Of a DNA stretch of 64,000 bases, positions 10,755 through 23,460 are shown one piece after another. The notes beneath the pieces were generated by a model. The model was not told the origin of the DNA and ran no database searches. It saw only the letters and a program-made list of their open reading frames with translations. The translations under genes and the position numbers were made by a program. Positions within the stretch are counted from its first letter, which is position 1. Each line of letters begins with the position of its first letter. The stretch spans positions 95,647,844-95,711,843 of the forward strand of contig NC_054536.1 in the NCBI RefSeq assembly GCF_017654505.1, written 5' to 3'. The stretch comes from Polyodon spathula (lineage: Eukaryota > Chordata > Actinopteri > Acipenseriformes > Polyodontidae).

Positions 10755-11612
10755 CTTTTTTGTTATAAGGGGAGCATGTCCAGGCAGCTTTGATTATAAA
10801 ATGATCGTTATGGGATGCTGAACAGAGGGTTGCTGTGTATTTTTTTGTTATAAGTGGAGCATGTCCAGGCAGCGTTGATTATAAAATGACCGTTATGGGA
10901 TGCTGAACAGAGGGTTGCTGTGTATTTTTTTGTTATAAGGGGAGCATGTCCAGGCAGCGTTGATTATAAAATGACCGTTATGGGATGCTGAACAGAGGGT
11001 TGCTGTGTATTTTTTTGTTATAAGGGGAGCATGTCCAGGCAGCGTTGATTATAAAATGACCTTTATGGGATGCTGAACAGAGGGTTGCTGTGTATTTTTT
11101 TGTTATAAGGGGAGCATGTCCAGGCAGCGTTGATTATAAAATGATCGTTATGGGATGCTGAACAGAGGGTTGCTGTGTATTTTTTTGTTATAAGGGGAGC
11201 ATGTCCAGGCAGCGTTGATTATAAAATGACCGTTATGGGATGCTGAACAGAGGGTTGCTGTGTATTTTTTTGTTATAAGGGGAGCATGTCCAGGCAGCGT
11301 TGATTATAAAATGATCGTTATGGGATGCTGAACAGAGGGTTGCTGTGTATTTTTTTGTTATAAGGGGAGCATGTCCAGGCAGCGTTGATTATAAAATGAC
11401 CGTTATGGGATGCTGAACAGAGGGTTGCTGTGTATTTTTTTGTTATAAGAGGAGCATGTCCAGGCAGCGTTGATTATAAAATGACCATTATGGGATGCTG
11501 AACAGAGGGTTGCTGTGTATTTTTTTGTTATAAGGGGAGCATGTCCAGGCAACGTTGATTATAAAATGATCGTTATGGGATTCTGAACAGAGGGTTGCTG
11601 TGTATTTTTGTT
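10755..11612 (+). repeat. 85-bp satellite, 10 units
   Basis: Ten head-to-tail copies contain TTATAAGGGGAGCATGTCC, then a GATTATAAAATGA block, then GGGATGCTGAACAGAGGGTT. Starts are spaced exactly 85 bases (for example 10931 and 11101 are two units apart). Copies differ at only a few positions (GACCGTT or GATCGTT, AGCGTT or AGCTTT), so expansion or homogenisation is recent. It shows no coding potential. Confidence 0.95.
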
Positions 11613-12995
11613 TCTTGCACAAATCTAGAAAGAGAGCAGATTTAGAGCATATCTGAAAATAGAAATGTAGAACAGTGAATTACTGAATGTATTTCTTCAG
11701 CCAGGCAGACTTATCCCACTAAATGGCATTCCTAGACCAGAGGGAAATTTTCCAAAATCTCTATCAACCTACCCAAACATTCCTAAAGTTCTGATTGGGC
11801 GGTCTGGGGTGGTGGTAAGATGACAGTGGTGGTATACAATAAAAGTCATGCATGATATAACATAAGATTTTAAAATATGAGACGGAACCCGGTCTACATG
11901 TTAACTTGCTATGTACAATAAAGAACTATAGTTTCATATTCTCAGTGTTGATACTTAGAGTATTTGATTGCCATTAATACATATAAGGATTATGAATTAA
12001 TAATGAATTATTATGAATTAATAATAGCTCATATTTAAAATAATAATGAAAAAATAATAACGTAAGTGAAATGTGATTTTTATGACATTTTGTCTCTCTT
12101 AATCCTGGTTAAATAATACCAGTAAGACCCCATGTTTGCCATGCGCATAAGGCTTTACAAAGAGTTTGAATTGAAAAAGTTGATTTGCTGTTTTTAATCT
12201 TATCTCATTTTAAACCAGCTTCATTAAATGAAACCTAACATATAAATATCAGATTCAAAGGAGGATGACTATGGTTTTAAATAGCATGTAGATAACCCAC
12301 TATTTTTTTTGTGGATATACTAACGTTTAAGTTCATTTTGGCAAAAACCTTTGGCATTGGCCTTACAGTATGTCCAATCCTGGACGTAATTAAACCACTT
12401 TAGGGACTTAATACTACTATTTTAGAGTCAGTGTCAATAGAATTATATTAAAGTGTTACTGAACACCAGGCTGTATGGTTTAAAACACAATGCATTACTT
12501 TCCCTAGCTTTCTGCTGTTTTGTTCTTATTCCTGCAATATCTTTTTCATTATTAATTGACATCCTTGGTCATAAATCAATTTTGAGTAGTGGGTATTTGT
12601 TACCTTGGTTATGTTTCGGGTCTTGAAGTTAGAATGCCACTGACACGTAAACAGCTTATAGGGGAAAAAACACGTCTCTGGGCCTCTGTCAGACAAATGA
12701 ATTCATATCCTTACTGCAATAGCTTTATCTGAACATTTTATATAAACATTACAGCACTACTATAGTTCTACAATAGTAACAGCTTTATGAGAAGTGAATT
12801 GCATGGAACTAAGCTTTTTGTTTTGTTCAAGTGATTGCTGCAAACAAACAAAACATCATGAATCTGTTCTGCTTTCATTATATTGATCTCAAATGTCCAG
12901 GTTTGTCCGCACCCCTTCAGTGGTTTCTTTCCAGCTGCTTCCCCTATTGATTGACATGCTATGACAGAAAGGCAATATTACTTGGCTATTAATCT
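11613..12995. other. Unassigned AT-rich non-coding DNA
   Basis: No gene, transposon core or tandem array is seen, apart from scattered AT-rich runs such as the TAATGAATTA repeats near 11995-12030. Confidence 0.45.
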
Positions 12996-13510
12996 CCCTC
13001 CTGACAAGTGAGGGCGCTAAAGAACGAGATCAGAGTTGCTTGGATGGGGTGGTCTTGACAGTTCTTTCTCAAGGTTCAAGGGAAGTCAGCCAGCCTGGAA
13101 GGGGGAGAGGCTACATTACAATAGCACATTGACCCGGAAGGGAAACGACGTGGCAGCCTCCGATTGGAGAGGCGGTTGTACTCGTTTACTAAGGGGTCAT
13201 GTGTAACAGCATAAAAGGGGATGGAGAATCGTAATCTGTTCCTTTGCTTTGGTTTAATGTGAGTAGAACCGAGAAGGACAGTAAAAATAACACAGAAAGA
13301 AAAACAGTGAGTGTTCTGTTTTGTTTGTTTGTAATTGTCTTGTCTTGTCTTGTACGTTACTAGACAGCCAATACAGTTCTGGTCTGGTTGTTGCCAAGGG
13401 GTCAGCAGACCTCGACAGCGCTTAAACCCGGTTGTCACATTTCCAAACCGGATTGGAAATTATGTGAAAGGTTTCTGCCTACTGTATTTTTCACATTTCC
13501 AAACCGGATT
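12996..13510 (+). promoter_or_regulatory. Promoter-like or LTR-like block
   Basis: A GC-richer patch has an inverted CCAAT box (ATTGG at 13163-13167) about 48 bases before a TATA-like ATAAAAGG (13211-13218), as in a Pol II promoter or an LTR U3. It is followed by an exact 20-base direct repeat beginning TCACATTTCCAAACC (13435-13454 and 13491-13510). The text GGTTGTCACA near 13430-13439 could be an LTR end, but a convincing start and target duplication are not visible. No gene follows. Confidence 0.3.
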
Positions 13511-15554
13511 ACAATTATCTCTGTCTGCTTCATTCATGCACTGCATCACTCCTGCACCTGCTCCCACTCAGCCACATGCTTACAGTCAGTAACATGCTTT
13601 TACCCAGAAGTCACTGCCAAGGCAAAATGACCCAGGAAGTATAACAGATACCTGAGAATAAAGAATAGAAACTGTGAACTTTCTTAACTCTTATAATTTT
13701 TTTTTTTTTATCTTTTTAACTTTTTATTTTTTTCAAAACTGCTATTGTTAGTTACAGTCATTTTATAAAAATGGTTAAATCTGTACTGCTCTGAAGAGCC
13801 TGGTCTCAACAGCAAAATGTTACTTGAACAAGTAAAGTCTTCTTAAAACAAATCTGCAGGGACTTTTTCTGGCTGTGGGTGTTTTGCTAACATACGTTGA
13901 GTAACTCTGTTAATAAAGTTTTGAAAATAGAAAAAATTAGTTCTAAGGCACTTTTGAAGATGTTGCTGCAGTAACGGTTTGTTAGTGAGACAATGTTGCA
14001 CAAAATAGAAATGAAAAGAAATTGGAATCTATTTTTATTTTATTGAAGTGGCATCTCTATAGCAACAATGAAAGTTTGGGTGCAGATAGATTTAAAAAAA
14101 AAAAAAAAAAAAAAAGAAGATTAATTCTAATCATGTGTATCACAACAAATGCTAAAGAGCTGAAATGTCAGATAAGGTCTTCTACATCTATCAAATCACA
14201 AAGCACCTCCAGTCCGCTGACAGAAAAGTTTCTGTAAATATTTATCATTTCTTTTAAGTTGTGGATGCCTGTGTATCAGTTGTAGGGTTGGAGGTTAACT
14301 AAGAAAGGGTTAATATTATTGATGGAAACTGAATTTACCAGACATAAGTTGTCTTCAGAGGAAAGGAAAAGAGATTCTGTCTGCATAGCAAACAACTATA
14401 TTGAGACTACGAGGGTTTACATGCACTTTGACATGTAAGGTGAATGTGAAGTGAGAGTATGTCTGTCTGAAGTGGGTGCACTGGTTGAACTCAAGAACAC
14501 TGCCCTACTTACTAGAGGAAATGCTGCTGTTTACTACAATTAGCAAGTTAGCAATAACCAGCTAACAACATGCCAAGCTTATAGCTCACAGCTTCATAAT
14601 GGCATATAAATATAGGCACAGACAAGACACTTTGAGACGCGCTCAGAGTCCTCCCAGTGCCATGGAAGGGGTGGCTGCTGATCCCAGGGGGACAGGTCAA
14701 TGAGCTGTACCTTTACTTCTGTAATAAGTAGTGCTACATTATTTTGTATAAAGACAATGTTTAAATATGTGTGTAACTCTTGAATACTGGAAACAAATAA
14801 AGGAACTAGGTTAAATTCTCAATTACAGTTTGGACATGAATCACTATACATGTTAAACCACAAAGTTAGTTTCCTTACACAATTTTATTTTACAGATTCA
14901 ATATTATCTGCACCTATATAGCTTAAAACAAGAAATACAGAATTCTGCTCAATTGTTTAGTATTAAAATAAACATTGACGATGCTGCACAAAGGATATTT
15001 TGCAGCTTTGTAGTGGGTATGTCTTTTAACGTAGTACAAAAATAGATTCATTCATTGTAGCCAAAAACAACCCCCCCCCCCCCAAAAAAAAAAAACAGTT
15101 ACACAATGTAACATCTAGTACTTTTAACCATTTTTGTATTTTAACATGCTTTTAATAATTATTTAATTGACAAACTCTTTCTTGCTGAGAACTGAACTTT
15201 TTCTATACATGCAATGTGAGATGTTGCTGACTGTCTGCCAAGTCAAGATAGGCCGGGACATATTTGGCATCTGTGTTGGAGAAACGAGAGATAGGAGAGG
15301 TGCTCTCTCTCCTTGTCTGGGGAATGTGTGGGTTGTGGCAAGTACAGGGTCGGGGTTGGAAGGTATATATTGTGGTGGAGACTCGGCACAGTTGGAAAAG
15401 GCACAAGAGGAGCTAACATCACCAACTGTCTGCAGCTAACAGCAAATGGGAATTATTGTCTATTATATGGGAAGTATTGCCTATTATCTGCTACTCTGTA
15501 TTAGGGCTAGTTTATATACTCTAGTAGTGAATTTCTCTGAATAAGTTTACCTAT
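13511..15554. other. Unassigned non-coding DNA
   Basis: Contains poly-A (14094-14115) and a C13/A12 tract (15071-15095). The part from about 15260 may include a 5' LTR of the retrovirus-like element that follows (AATAAA at about 15563), but I cannot place its ends. AAAGGGTTAA near 14304-14313 resembles a piggyBac right end without a matching left end. Confidence 0.35.
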
Positions 15555-17520
15555 ATGTTAGTAATAAAACCTGATTACTGTGACTTGAAATTGTTTGTCA
15601 TGTATCAACAATTGTTGGTATATGGGGTAGCCACGCCATGGAAAGCAATCATAGAATGGATAGAAATGCAAGAAAAAAAAGTAGTAAAAGATATAAAGAT
15701 AGCCAGGCAGTCTGATACAGTAAATGTATTAAAAATGAGAGAACAACTGTAGCTGCCGGAGCAGGAGACATTAATATACATGGAGCAATTTCCAGATTTA
15801 AATGAGAATGACTGGTGAGCCGTAATAGTCGCCTGTCTGAGCACAGACTTTACGAATGTTATTAATCTCACACCATGCACACATCTGGGGGGAATCCATA
15901 CGTCACCAATTTAATACAGGAGGTAGCTGGGTTGTTAGAAATGCAGGGAGATGACATTAGGACGTGATTCACTTCTATTAAGCTGCTCTAGAAAGAGTGC
16001 AAGGAAGAGCGACCAAAATTATTCCGGGCTTAAAAGGCATGTCATATGCAGACAGGTTAAAAGAATTGAATCTGTTCAGTCTTGAACAAAGAAGACTACG
16101 TGGTGACCTAATTCAAGCATTCAAAATTCTAAAAGGTATTGACAGTGTCGACCCAAGGGACTTTTTCAGCCTGAAAAAAGAAACAAGGACCAGGGGTCAC
16201 AAATGGAGATTAGACAAAGGGGCATTCAGAACAGAAAATAGGAGACGCTTTTTACACAGAGAATTGTGAGGGTCTGGAATCAACTCCCCAGTAATGTTGT
16301 TGAAGCTGACACCCTGGGATCCTTCAAGAAGCTGCTTGATGAGATTCTGGGATCAATAAGCTACTAACAACCAAACGAGCAAGATGGGCCGAATGGCCTC
16401 CTTTCGTTTGTAAACTTTCTTATGTTCTTATGTTCTTATGTTCTTAAATCTAGAGAGCACCCACTGGCATGCAGCAGCCGTAAACATGCTGCCTATGAGT
16501 TAGTGATACAAGTGCCAGGCTCTAACGATAATCTTTTTAAAAGGGCTTTTGTAATGGGTTCCCAATTTAAAATGGCTGAAGTTATAAAAGAAACAGTGCA
16601 ACACCCTTGGCGAACCATTGTACAGGCCACATATCAGTTGTTGAAAGAAGGAGAGCTATTGGCACAAACCCTAAAAAATAAACAAGTAAAGTTTATACTA
16701 AATATTGGTGCTATAATTGTGAGGAAACAGGCTACATCTCCTGCAGTCCCCTCAAGCACAGACACCAGGCCCCGAACCCGGTCCAGAACTATACACTGAC
16801 CGATGGCTGTTGTATATCAGTAATTAAAAAGCCTGACTCTTACCCTATTCCCACACACACTAACCCTTCTGTACAAGCTATTATTACCATACTTTGCCAC
16901 TCATGAACATGACTGTGACCTGCTGCAAGGGTAAGAAGATATAAACAGATCACCACATAAGAGAGCCCGACAGTATTGTTACTCAAGTGAGGCAGAAGGT
17001 GACATGCAGAACATCAATACATCCTTACTACATCAGGCTGTACTAAAGGAATGCATATCTATTACTAACTCACCCATATGGCCAGTAAAAAAGCTAGATG
17101 ACTCTTAGCGTTTTACAGTGAACTACAGCTTGCTTATCAAAAAGTAGTGCAGCAGCAAGCTCAGTGGTAAGAGATACACTTACCGTATCATCCAGTGTAC
17201 CCCCTAACACTGCTGTATTCTCTGTATTTAACATTTCTAATGGCTTTAGGAGTGTGCCATTAAAAGAGGACTTGTCAGTTCAAGTTTGCATTTACCTTTG
17301 AGGACAAGCAGCACAGGTGGACTCAGTTGCCTCGGGGCTTCATAACTCACCTACCATATTCCACAAATGAGGGGATGAGGCCATAAAAGGGCTCAGCAAG
17401 CCAGGAGCTTTGCTACAATATGTAGTTGATCTGCTCCTGGCAGCAGAAACACAGAAGGCGCATGATGAACTGCCCGAGCTCCTGCAACTTCTTTTCGTAT
17501 CTTTTTAACATTTTACCCAA
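15555..17520 (+). mobile_element. Broken endogenous retrovirus-like element (gag and RT remnants)
   Basis: A gag-like stretch lies near 15600-15750. After a CR1 insertion it continues at about 16450-16700, ending in a degenerate CCHC-type zinc-knuckle region near 16705-16745 that lacks the normal spacing and histidine. From about 16975 to 17490 the frames match the start of a retroviral reverse transcriptase. This includes an IWPVKK block near 17080, a PRGF block near 17330, and the catalytic box YVVD near 17422, where functional enzymes have an aspartate pair after YV or YM. Several stops and frameshifts interrupt it, and protease, RNase H, integrase and envelope are not seen. It is a fossil. 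The retroviral class is not determined. Confidence 0.65.
15970..16446 (+). mobile_element. 5'-truncated CR1-type LINE, inserted in the retrovirus-like remnant
   Basis: Only the C-terminal end of a CR1 ORF2 remains. It includes RLKELNLFSLEQRRLRGDL near 16052-16110 and HKWRLDKGAFRTENRR near 16198-16246. A one-base loss in a T run near 16252 shifts the frame before the usual VWNQLPSNVVEADTLGSFKK end, which is still readable in the next frame. The 3' end is the CR1 hallmark of tandem octamers, TTCTTATG, about 3.5 copies at 16418-16446. It closely matches the minus-strand copy at 34614-35801. Confidence 0.85.
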
Positions 17521-17627
17521 ATTTGGCTGTTAAGCACATTTTTCCACTTGCTAGCAGAGAAAATAAAACAGCAGCCCATCATAGTTTATTCTGTGTATAT
17601 TTAAAAATGCACTGTATACAACATTAA

Positions 17628-19320
17628 CCCTTTGCGGTCCTATGTCGGACCTGGTCCAACATTGCGAAAATCCCTTTCCGGTCCATTGTCGGACTCTGTC
17701 CAACATTGCCGAAAACTTTGATCTAACACAGCATGTGTTGCGTTTAAACTGGAAAAAGCCGAGGCGAGGTGTTGCCTAATCATCTCTGATCGGAAAGAAG
17801 GTGGAGACAGCCAAATAGACCATGTACAGGCTGAGCAAATCCGAACTGTGAATGGTTCAGAGAAGATAGAGAAAGTCAAGACAGCCTGAAGAACTTGTAC
17901 AGATGATGGATGAGGCAGAAAGTACAGACAAAAGCAGTGTGGATGATGATTTTGATAAATTTAGTGATGAGGAAGTAAATATTTCTCTGAGGAAAGTGAC
18001 CAGGAACCAGATGCGCAGCCGGAGGGCGAATAGAGACGCGCATAGGAAAGTGCAGATGCTTTCACAAAACTCCAATTTACTGTGGTAAATAAGGGATATC
18101 AAGGGAGTTCTACTTTGAAAACTGCACTGGAATTTTTTCACTTTTTTCACAAATGCTTTGTTTCCTGAAATTTGAAATGAAACCAATAGATATGCGAGTG
18201 TAAAGCTAACGGGACCGCTGTGTCATAATTCTATTTGGAACTCCTGGAAATCTGTTATGTTACCAGAGATTAAGGCATTTTTTGGTGTTCTGATGAATAT
18301 GGGACTGAATGTAAAAACAGACATAAAAGAATATTTCTCAGAGGAATGGGCTAACAGAATACAATTTTTCAAAGATGTATTCAAGAGATCACGTTTCTTG
18401 CAGATCTTTTGGATGCTACACCTGTGCCCCCCCCCCAACCCAGGTGCCTCAGGCTGCTTTTGTTAGCAGAGGACAAAAGGTCAGGAATGTGGTCAGCTAC
18501 ATAGACAGAAAATACCGTGATCTATGTATCCCAGGTAGAGACATTTGCATTGATGAGAGCACCGTTGACTTTAAAGGAAGGATTATCTTCAAGTGCTACA
18601 ATCCTCAGAAGCCAACCAAGTGGTGGGTGCGTGTATTTGTTTTATCTGACTGTGAAACTGGTTATGTCTCTGCTATTGTTCCTTACTTTGGTAGCCCAAC
18701 AACAGTCTCCATGTTGAGACCTGACATGCCATTTTCATCAAGAATTGAAATGGAATGGAAAGCCACATTTCATTTCCAAAAATGAATCGAAGAGCACCAA
18801 AAACTGTGCCATGTGCAGTGACAGAAAGACAAAAGGGGTGGGAGGGGAGAGACTGTATGCTTCTGCAAAACATGCTCAAGGCAGCCAGGGTTACACCCAG
18901 GTGACTGTTTGGAAAGATACCATACAATGGACACATACAGATAATTTCTGTCACTAAATGCCTTTTTTGTTTGCAAATCCCGCGTGGTGTAAATAGTTAT
19001 AACATTGATGAAAACAGTTTTTTTTTTTTTTTTTTTTTTTTTTTGTAGTAGTGTGTAATTTATTTGTAAAAAGTTTTGTACCTGTCTGATTATTCTAAAG
19101 GTAATATAATCAAGCAAAAACTAAAATTTTGTGACATTTTGTTACTTTTTTCAATGTTCGTCTGATATATATATATTAATAAAAACTTGTTTTTTGTTCA
19201 AAAACATTGGTACTATTGTCTTTGTATAGGGTAGCCTTTGGACTTGCACTACGTTGTTACTTGATATAAGCAAATAAAGTCATTTTATTTCAATTTGAAC
19301 AGCACATGGTCTGAAAAGGG
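17628..19320 (+). mobile_element. piggyBac-type DNA transposon with deleted transposase
   Basis: Flanked by TTAA at 17624-17627 and 19321-19324. The left end is CCCTTTGCGGTCCTATG and the right end reads AAAAGGG, giving the short CCCTTT terminal inverted repeat of piggyBac elements. A subterminal direct repeat (TCGGAC..GTCCAACATT, twice) lies at 17648-17705. It carries a broken transposase. Its left terminus is nearly identical to those at 2464-2482 (inverted) and 31494. It lies just after the retrovirus-like remnant and was probably inserted into it or beside it. Confidence 0.85.
17903..18955 (+). pseudogene. piggyBac transposase remnant
   Basis: An acidic N-terminal stretch (17903-18087) is followed by the conserved piggyBac core, EIKAFFGVLMNMGL near 18263-18305. 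A frameshift occurs at the C run near 18427. In the next frame the catalytic-core start reads CIDEST near 18546 and is followed by FKGRIIFKCYNPQKPTKWW (about 18571-18627). After RPDMPFSSR near 18720 the sequence jumps to the cysteine-rich C-terminal domain (CSDRKTKG, then CFCKTC near 18861 in another frame). The region that should hold the second and third catalytic aspartates is missing, so it cannot be active. Family placement is secure from these motifs. Confidence 0.85.
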
Positions 19321-20241
19321 TTAATATATTTCAATCCCACAGGCTGTATAGTGATCACAGTGCAAATAAGAGTGCAAGAGTGAACGTCACTTGCCACCAA
19401 TTCTGTGGTGCATAAATGGAGTGAAGACGGAAAGAAAACAACACTTATGTACTTATTCACATGATTTTAGGCATACCCATTTGTACACACTCCAGAATGA
19501 CTTGCCCTCCCCTGATGGAATATATGCATCACCCTTAGTGTTGTAGATACTCCATGTATCTAAGGGGCGATTAGATGTTGCTGGTGCTTCTACTCTTAGG
19601 GTCTCAACAGATATTAAGGAAACAGTAGGCATTGTTTACTTACAACAAAATATAAATGAAATATAAAATAAACATTATGTACCATACTACACCATAGACA
19701 TTCCAAGTGTAAACAGCATAAAACATTTGTATTTTTGAATTTCAGTTATTTAAAGAAACAGTAACTGGATATACTACTTGGTTGCAAATACAATCTGTAG
19801 TGCTCCCTTGTTCAGCGACTGTGAGAAACACATTTTGTAGTTTGCATTCAAAAGAAACTGTACTTTGTTTTCTTTTTTTCTTTTGCCAATAAATGCATTC
19901 ACACATGCCAGGTTCATCAGCACAAACATAGCATAGCCTGCCTAAATATATAGGCAATATGCTTCAATTAATGAAGTTAAAAATGTCACGTGGCCATGCT
20001 CCTAACGCAGGTGTTTACATAGTTCCAGACCCTTTTTTTGCAAATCACCCAAGTGACCTGCATTTCGATTGTTTATATTTCTTTCTCAAAATAAATTCTA
20101 CAGCAGAAGCCCATCTGTATTGCAAGTTTACAAGTAGACTGAAAAATGTGTTTGTCTTTTTTTAAATAAATTGAACAATATACATTTGAAAACGTGCCAT
20201 AGTCTTTTTAATGAAAAAAAATAGAAAAAGTGCAATATTTT

Positions 20242-20249
<8 letters not shown>

Positions 20250-20318
<69 letters not shown>
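20250..20318. repeat. (TA)n microsatellite
   Basis: Pure TA dinucleotide tract. Confidence 0.97.
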
Positions 20319-20322
<4 letters not shown>

Positions 20323-20841
20323 TATATAGTAAAGACAATGTAAAATATATACAGATTAGTTTCTAGTGCATTCATTACAAAAGATGCAATCCCATATTGT
20401 ATATTTACATTTTGTACATGTTTTTTTTTTCTCTCTACAGTATTTATCATAGCCTGCTAAAGCTACAGTATCCCCCTTCAGTTTTTAAATGGCCAAATAA
20501 GTGAATACAAATATAACAAAGAGATATGAGACTTGCTGGATAGTGTTGGAAACATGTTTAAACTGGTAGAACTGGTCTGCTTCCATTGGCGTTTGTCAAT
20601 GCTGTATCTTTATGGATAGTAAGACTGATGAATAATAAACTGATATAATAAACTGAAATGTCTACACAGTCTCCATTTTAAACAGATGATTTGAACACAT
20701 AAACTTCTCAACAGATAGTTCCCAATCAGATTTCTCTGTCCATACTGGTTGGCACTTTTAGACCTCAAAAAAATCCAAATGGAGCATGGCAAATACAGCT
20801 TCTGAAACAGAAACCATAATACATGGTGTGTATATATACAC

Positions 20842-20851
20842 ACGCACGCAC

Positions 20852-20891
<40 letters not shown>
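20842..20891. repeat. (CA)n microsatellite
   Basis: CA dinucleotide tract with a few GC interruptions at both ends (CACGCACGCAC). Confidence 0.95.
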
Positions 20892-20892
<1 letters not shown>

Positions 20893-23204
20893 CCACGCAC
20901 GCACGCACGAACACACAAGTTGGCACATTGTATTCAAGTTTATCTGGTCATTATCATACAGCATGGCTCAGCTGATAATGGACAGGAGGACATGTGTGCT
21001 GCTCGGTTTGCTTGCTGGCTTCTTCATTCTTTTAGCAGTCAGTAATTTGCAGGTACCTTGCTGATATTTATGATGATGCATTCTGGTTCTTACTGAGAAA
21101 TTTTGAGTTAATGGCATGTCAGTACACAAAGCAGATCTCACAGACATCCCATGCCATTATGCCATTATTTAATTGTTTCACCACAGGGAACTGAACCAAA
21201 CGCAGTGATACGATTGCAGGTGTCCACCCCATTGCAACCTCACATATTATACCTGGGTACATTCTGGGGCCTCCCAGAATCTTCTCTGGGGTAGTTTCTG
21301 TAATATACCCCTTGGTGAATTCTGATGTCTTCCATTATCTACCCCCTCCTCCTAGAATCTACCCCATCTATAAGGAGGAAATATTATTAAACAATAACAC
21401 ATGTCAAACATGAAAGCTTTGCTAAATTAATATTGTTGTATGAATTACAATGTTAAATTCATTTATGAATGCATTTTCCCTGGTATATTTAAATATAGTC
21501 TACAGCATATTTTAAATATATTTTAAATATATTAATATTTGTGTTTCATTTTAAAACATATTGTACAACATTTTTAAATACATGCACATTATATTTATAA
21601 ATATAATTTCCCATTGTATTTGATGTTTATCATATATTATGTAATACATTTTCATTATATACTATAATTAAGGATACAATTTTGTCACAGAATTTGAACA
21701 AAAGTATGTGAAATCTTGGAAATTAATGTAAAAACACATTTGGTTAGGCACTGCCTTTATTTCCTTTAAAAATGCAATATGAAAATACAAATCTGTTTTT
21801 TTTTATTTTTGCATACATACAGTGTTTGTTAATTTATTTTTTTATTCAAAAAAGTGGTCTTGCATCTTTAGAAAATATTAATGAATATTAAAGTTTTATT
21901 TCTTTTTTCATACAGTGCAGTGTACCCAAGTAGTCTGTTGAAAATAAATGCTCACTGTATCTAAAACTAAACTATTTTTTTTTTTTTTTTTTTTTTATTT
22001 CCTGCAGAGAGGTCCATCTGCTTTTTTGTCTTTTTTTTTTGTGGACATGGTGCTGCCTGGGTGATTTGACTTTTCAACACTGTTTTTTTTTGCTTGTTTT
22101 TATTTTTAAAGGGGCAGTGCTCTGTAGGCTACTCAGAAAAAATAAATAAAAAACAACTATTTCAATGTTTCATTCTTATTAGTGAAGAAAAAATATATAC
22201 CATTTCATTTTGTAATAAAAAACAATTATTTGACATGCTGATTTTGTATACCGCATCTTTATCAATTTAAACTGCGTTCTATATGCATCTTTCCACATTA
22301 GAACCTACAGGTCAATTGATCTGAGCATTGATGGCTCTAAAAATCTGTTTGGATCTGTGGTATTCGACCAGGATCCTCTATAAGTCCCGACATTTCCAGT
22401 TTTGTTTCAGACAGGAGTAAGTATTTATTTTTATTTTTCTATCTGAAATGTTTTGCAGACAGCACTTAACCACCATCCTCTGAAGGTTAAATATCCTAAG
22501 GGTGTTCTATTCTGAAGTCCCCAAATGTCACTTTGTGGACCTAATGACATGTCAACGCACCTTTCTGAGTGTCAGTCAAACTCAGCTTTAATTCATCATA
22601 TGATTCCACTTGTGAAAAGACAGTTCCTGCATTATTTATTAATTCATTAATTTCATCAGTTCATAAACCATTAATAGCTAGCCATAAGCACTACACTGGA
22701 TCACAAAAGACAAATAATTAGCCTTGTAAATCCATCAGTGACATTGTAATTTCCTCCCCGTGAGGCAGAACTAATAGGAATTTATAAAGCAGGTTTACCC
22801 ATGATAGGCATAGCAAATACACAGGATGCTCTGTGACATAAAATGTTGACAATGTTTTGCTTTGTTGCATATTTATAGTAAATCATTATCATTCAATCTG
22901 CAGTTGATATAATACATATGTAAATGATAGACTGTACAAATACATGCTGTGTGGTTTCAATATTGAAACAGGCTCATCAGATCAGCCTGTTCCAGGTTTG
23001 GGAACTGAACAAGAGTGGAAACAATTGGGTCCACTTATACCTTATGCCATCAGAAGCATCAGTTATTGAACTCCCGATATAGATCTGTCAATATATGTCC
23101 TGGGCGCTTGTGTTTTACAGACGACAAGTCAGGTATTTAGTTTATTTTACTTGTTTGTTTAAGAATTGGAAGTTTATTGTTGAAGAGATGTTAAAACAAG
23201 ACAT

Positions 23205-23325
<121 letters not shown>

Positions 23326-23334
23326 CTGGTATCG

Positions 23335-23460
23335 TATTTGTGAGCTGGTTTGATTGGCCAATGTCCTTTTTTTATTTTATAGAGTTTTTATTGTAAAGCA
23401 TCCTGGGATGCTTCGCATGAACAGCGCTCTATAAAAGCAAAGTGTATTATATAACTGTAT
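23335..23460 (+). mobile_element. Short 3' end of an L2-type retroposon
   Basis: ATTGTAAAGCATCCTGGGATG followed by CGCTCTATAAAAGCAAAG is the usual 3' end of fish L2-type LINEs and their SINE partners. Only about 100 bases remain. Confidence 0.5.

Noticed and set aside
14304..14313. AAAGGGTTAA as a piggyBac right end
   Set aside because: No matching left terminus or subterminal sequence nearby; ten bases are not enough.
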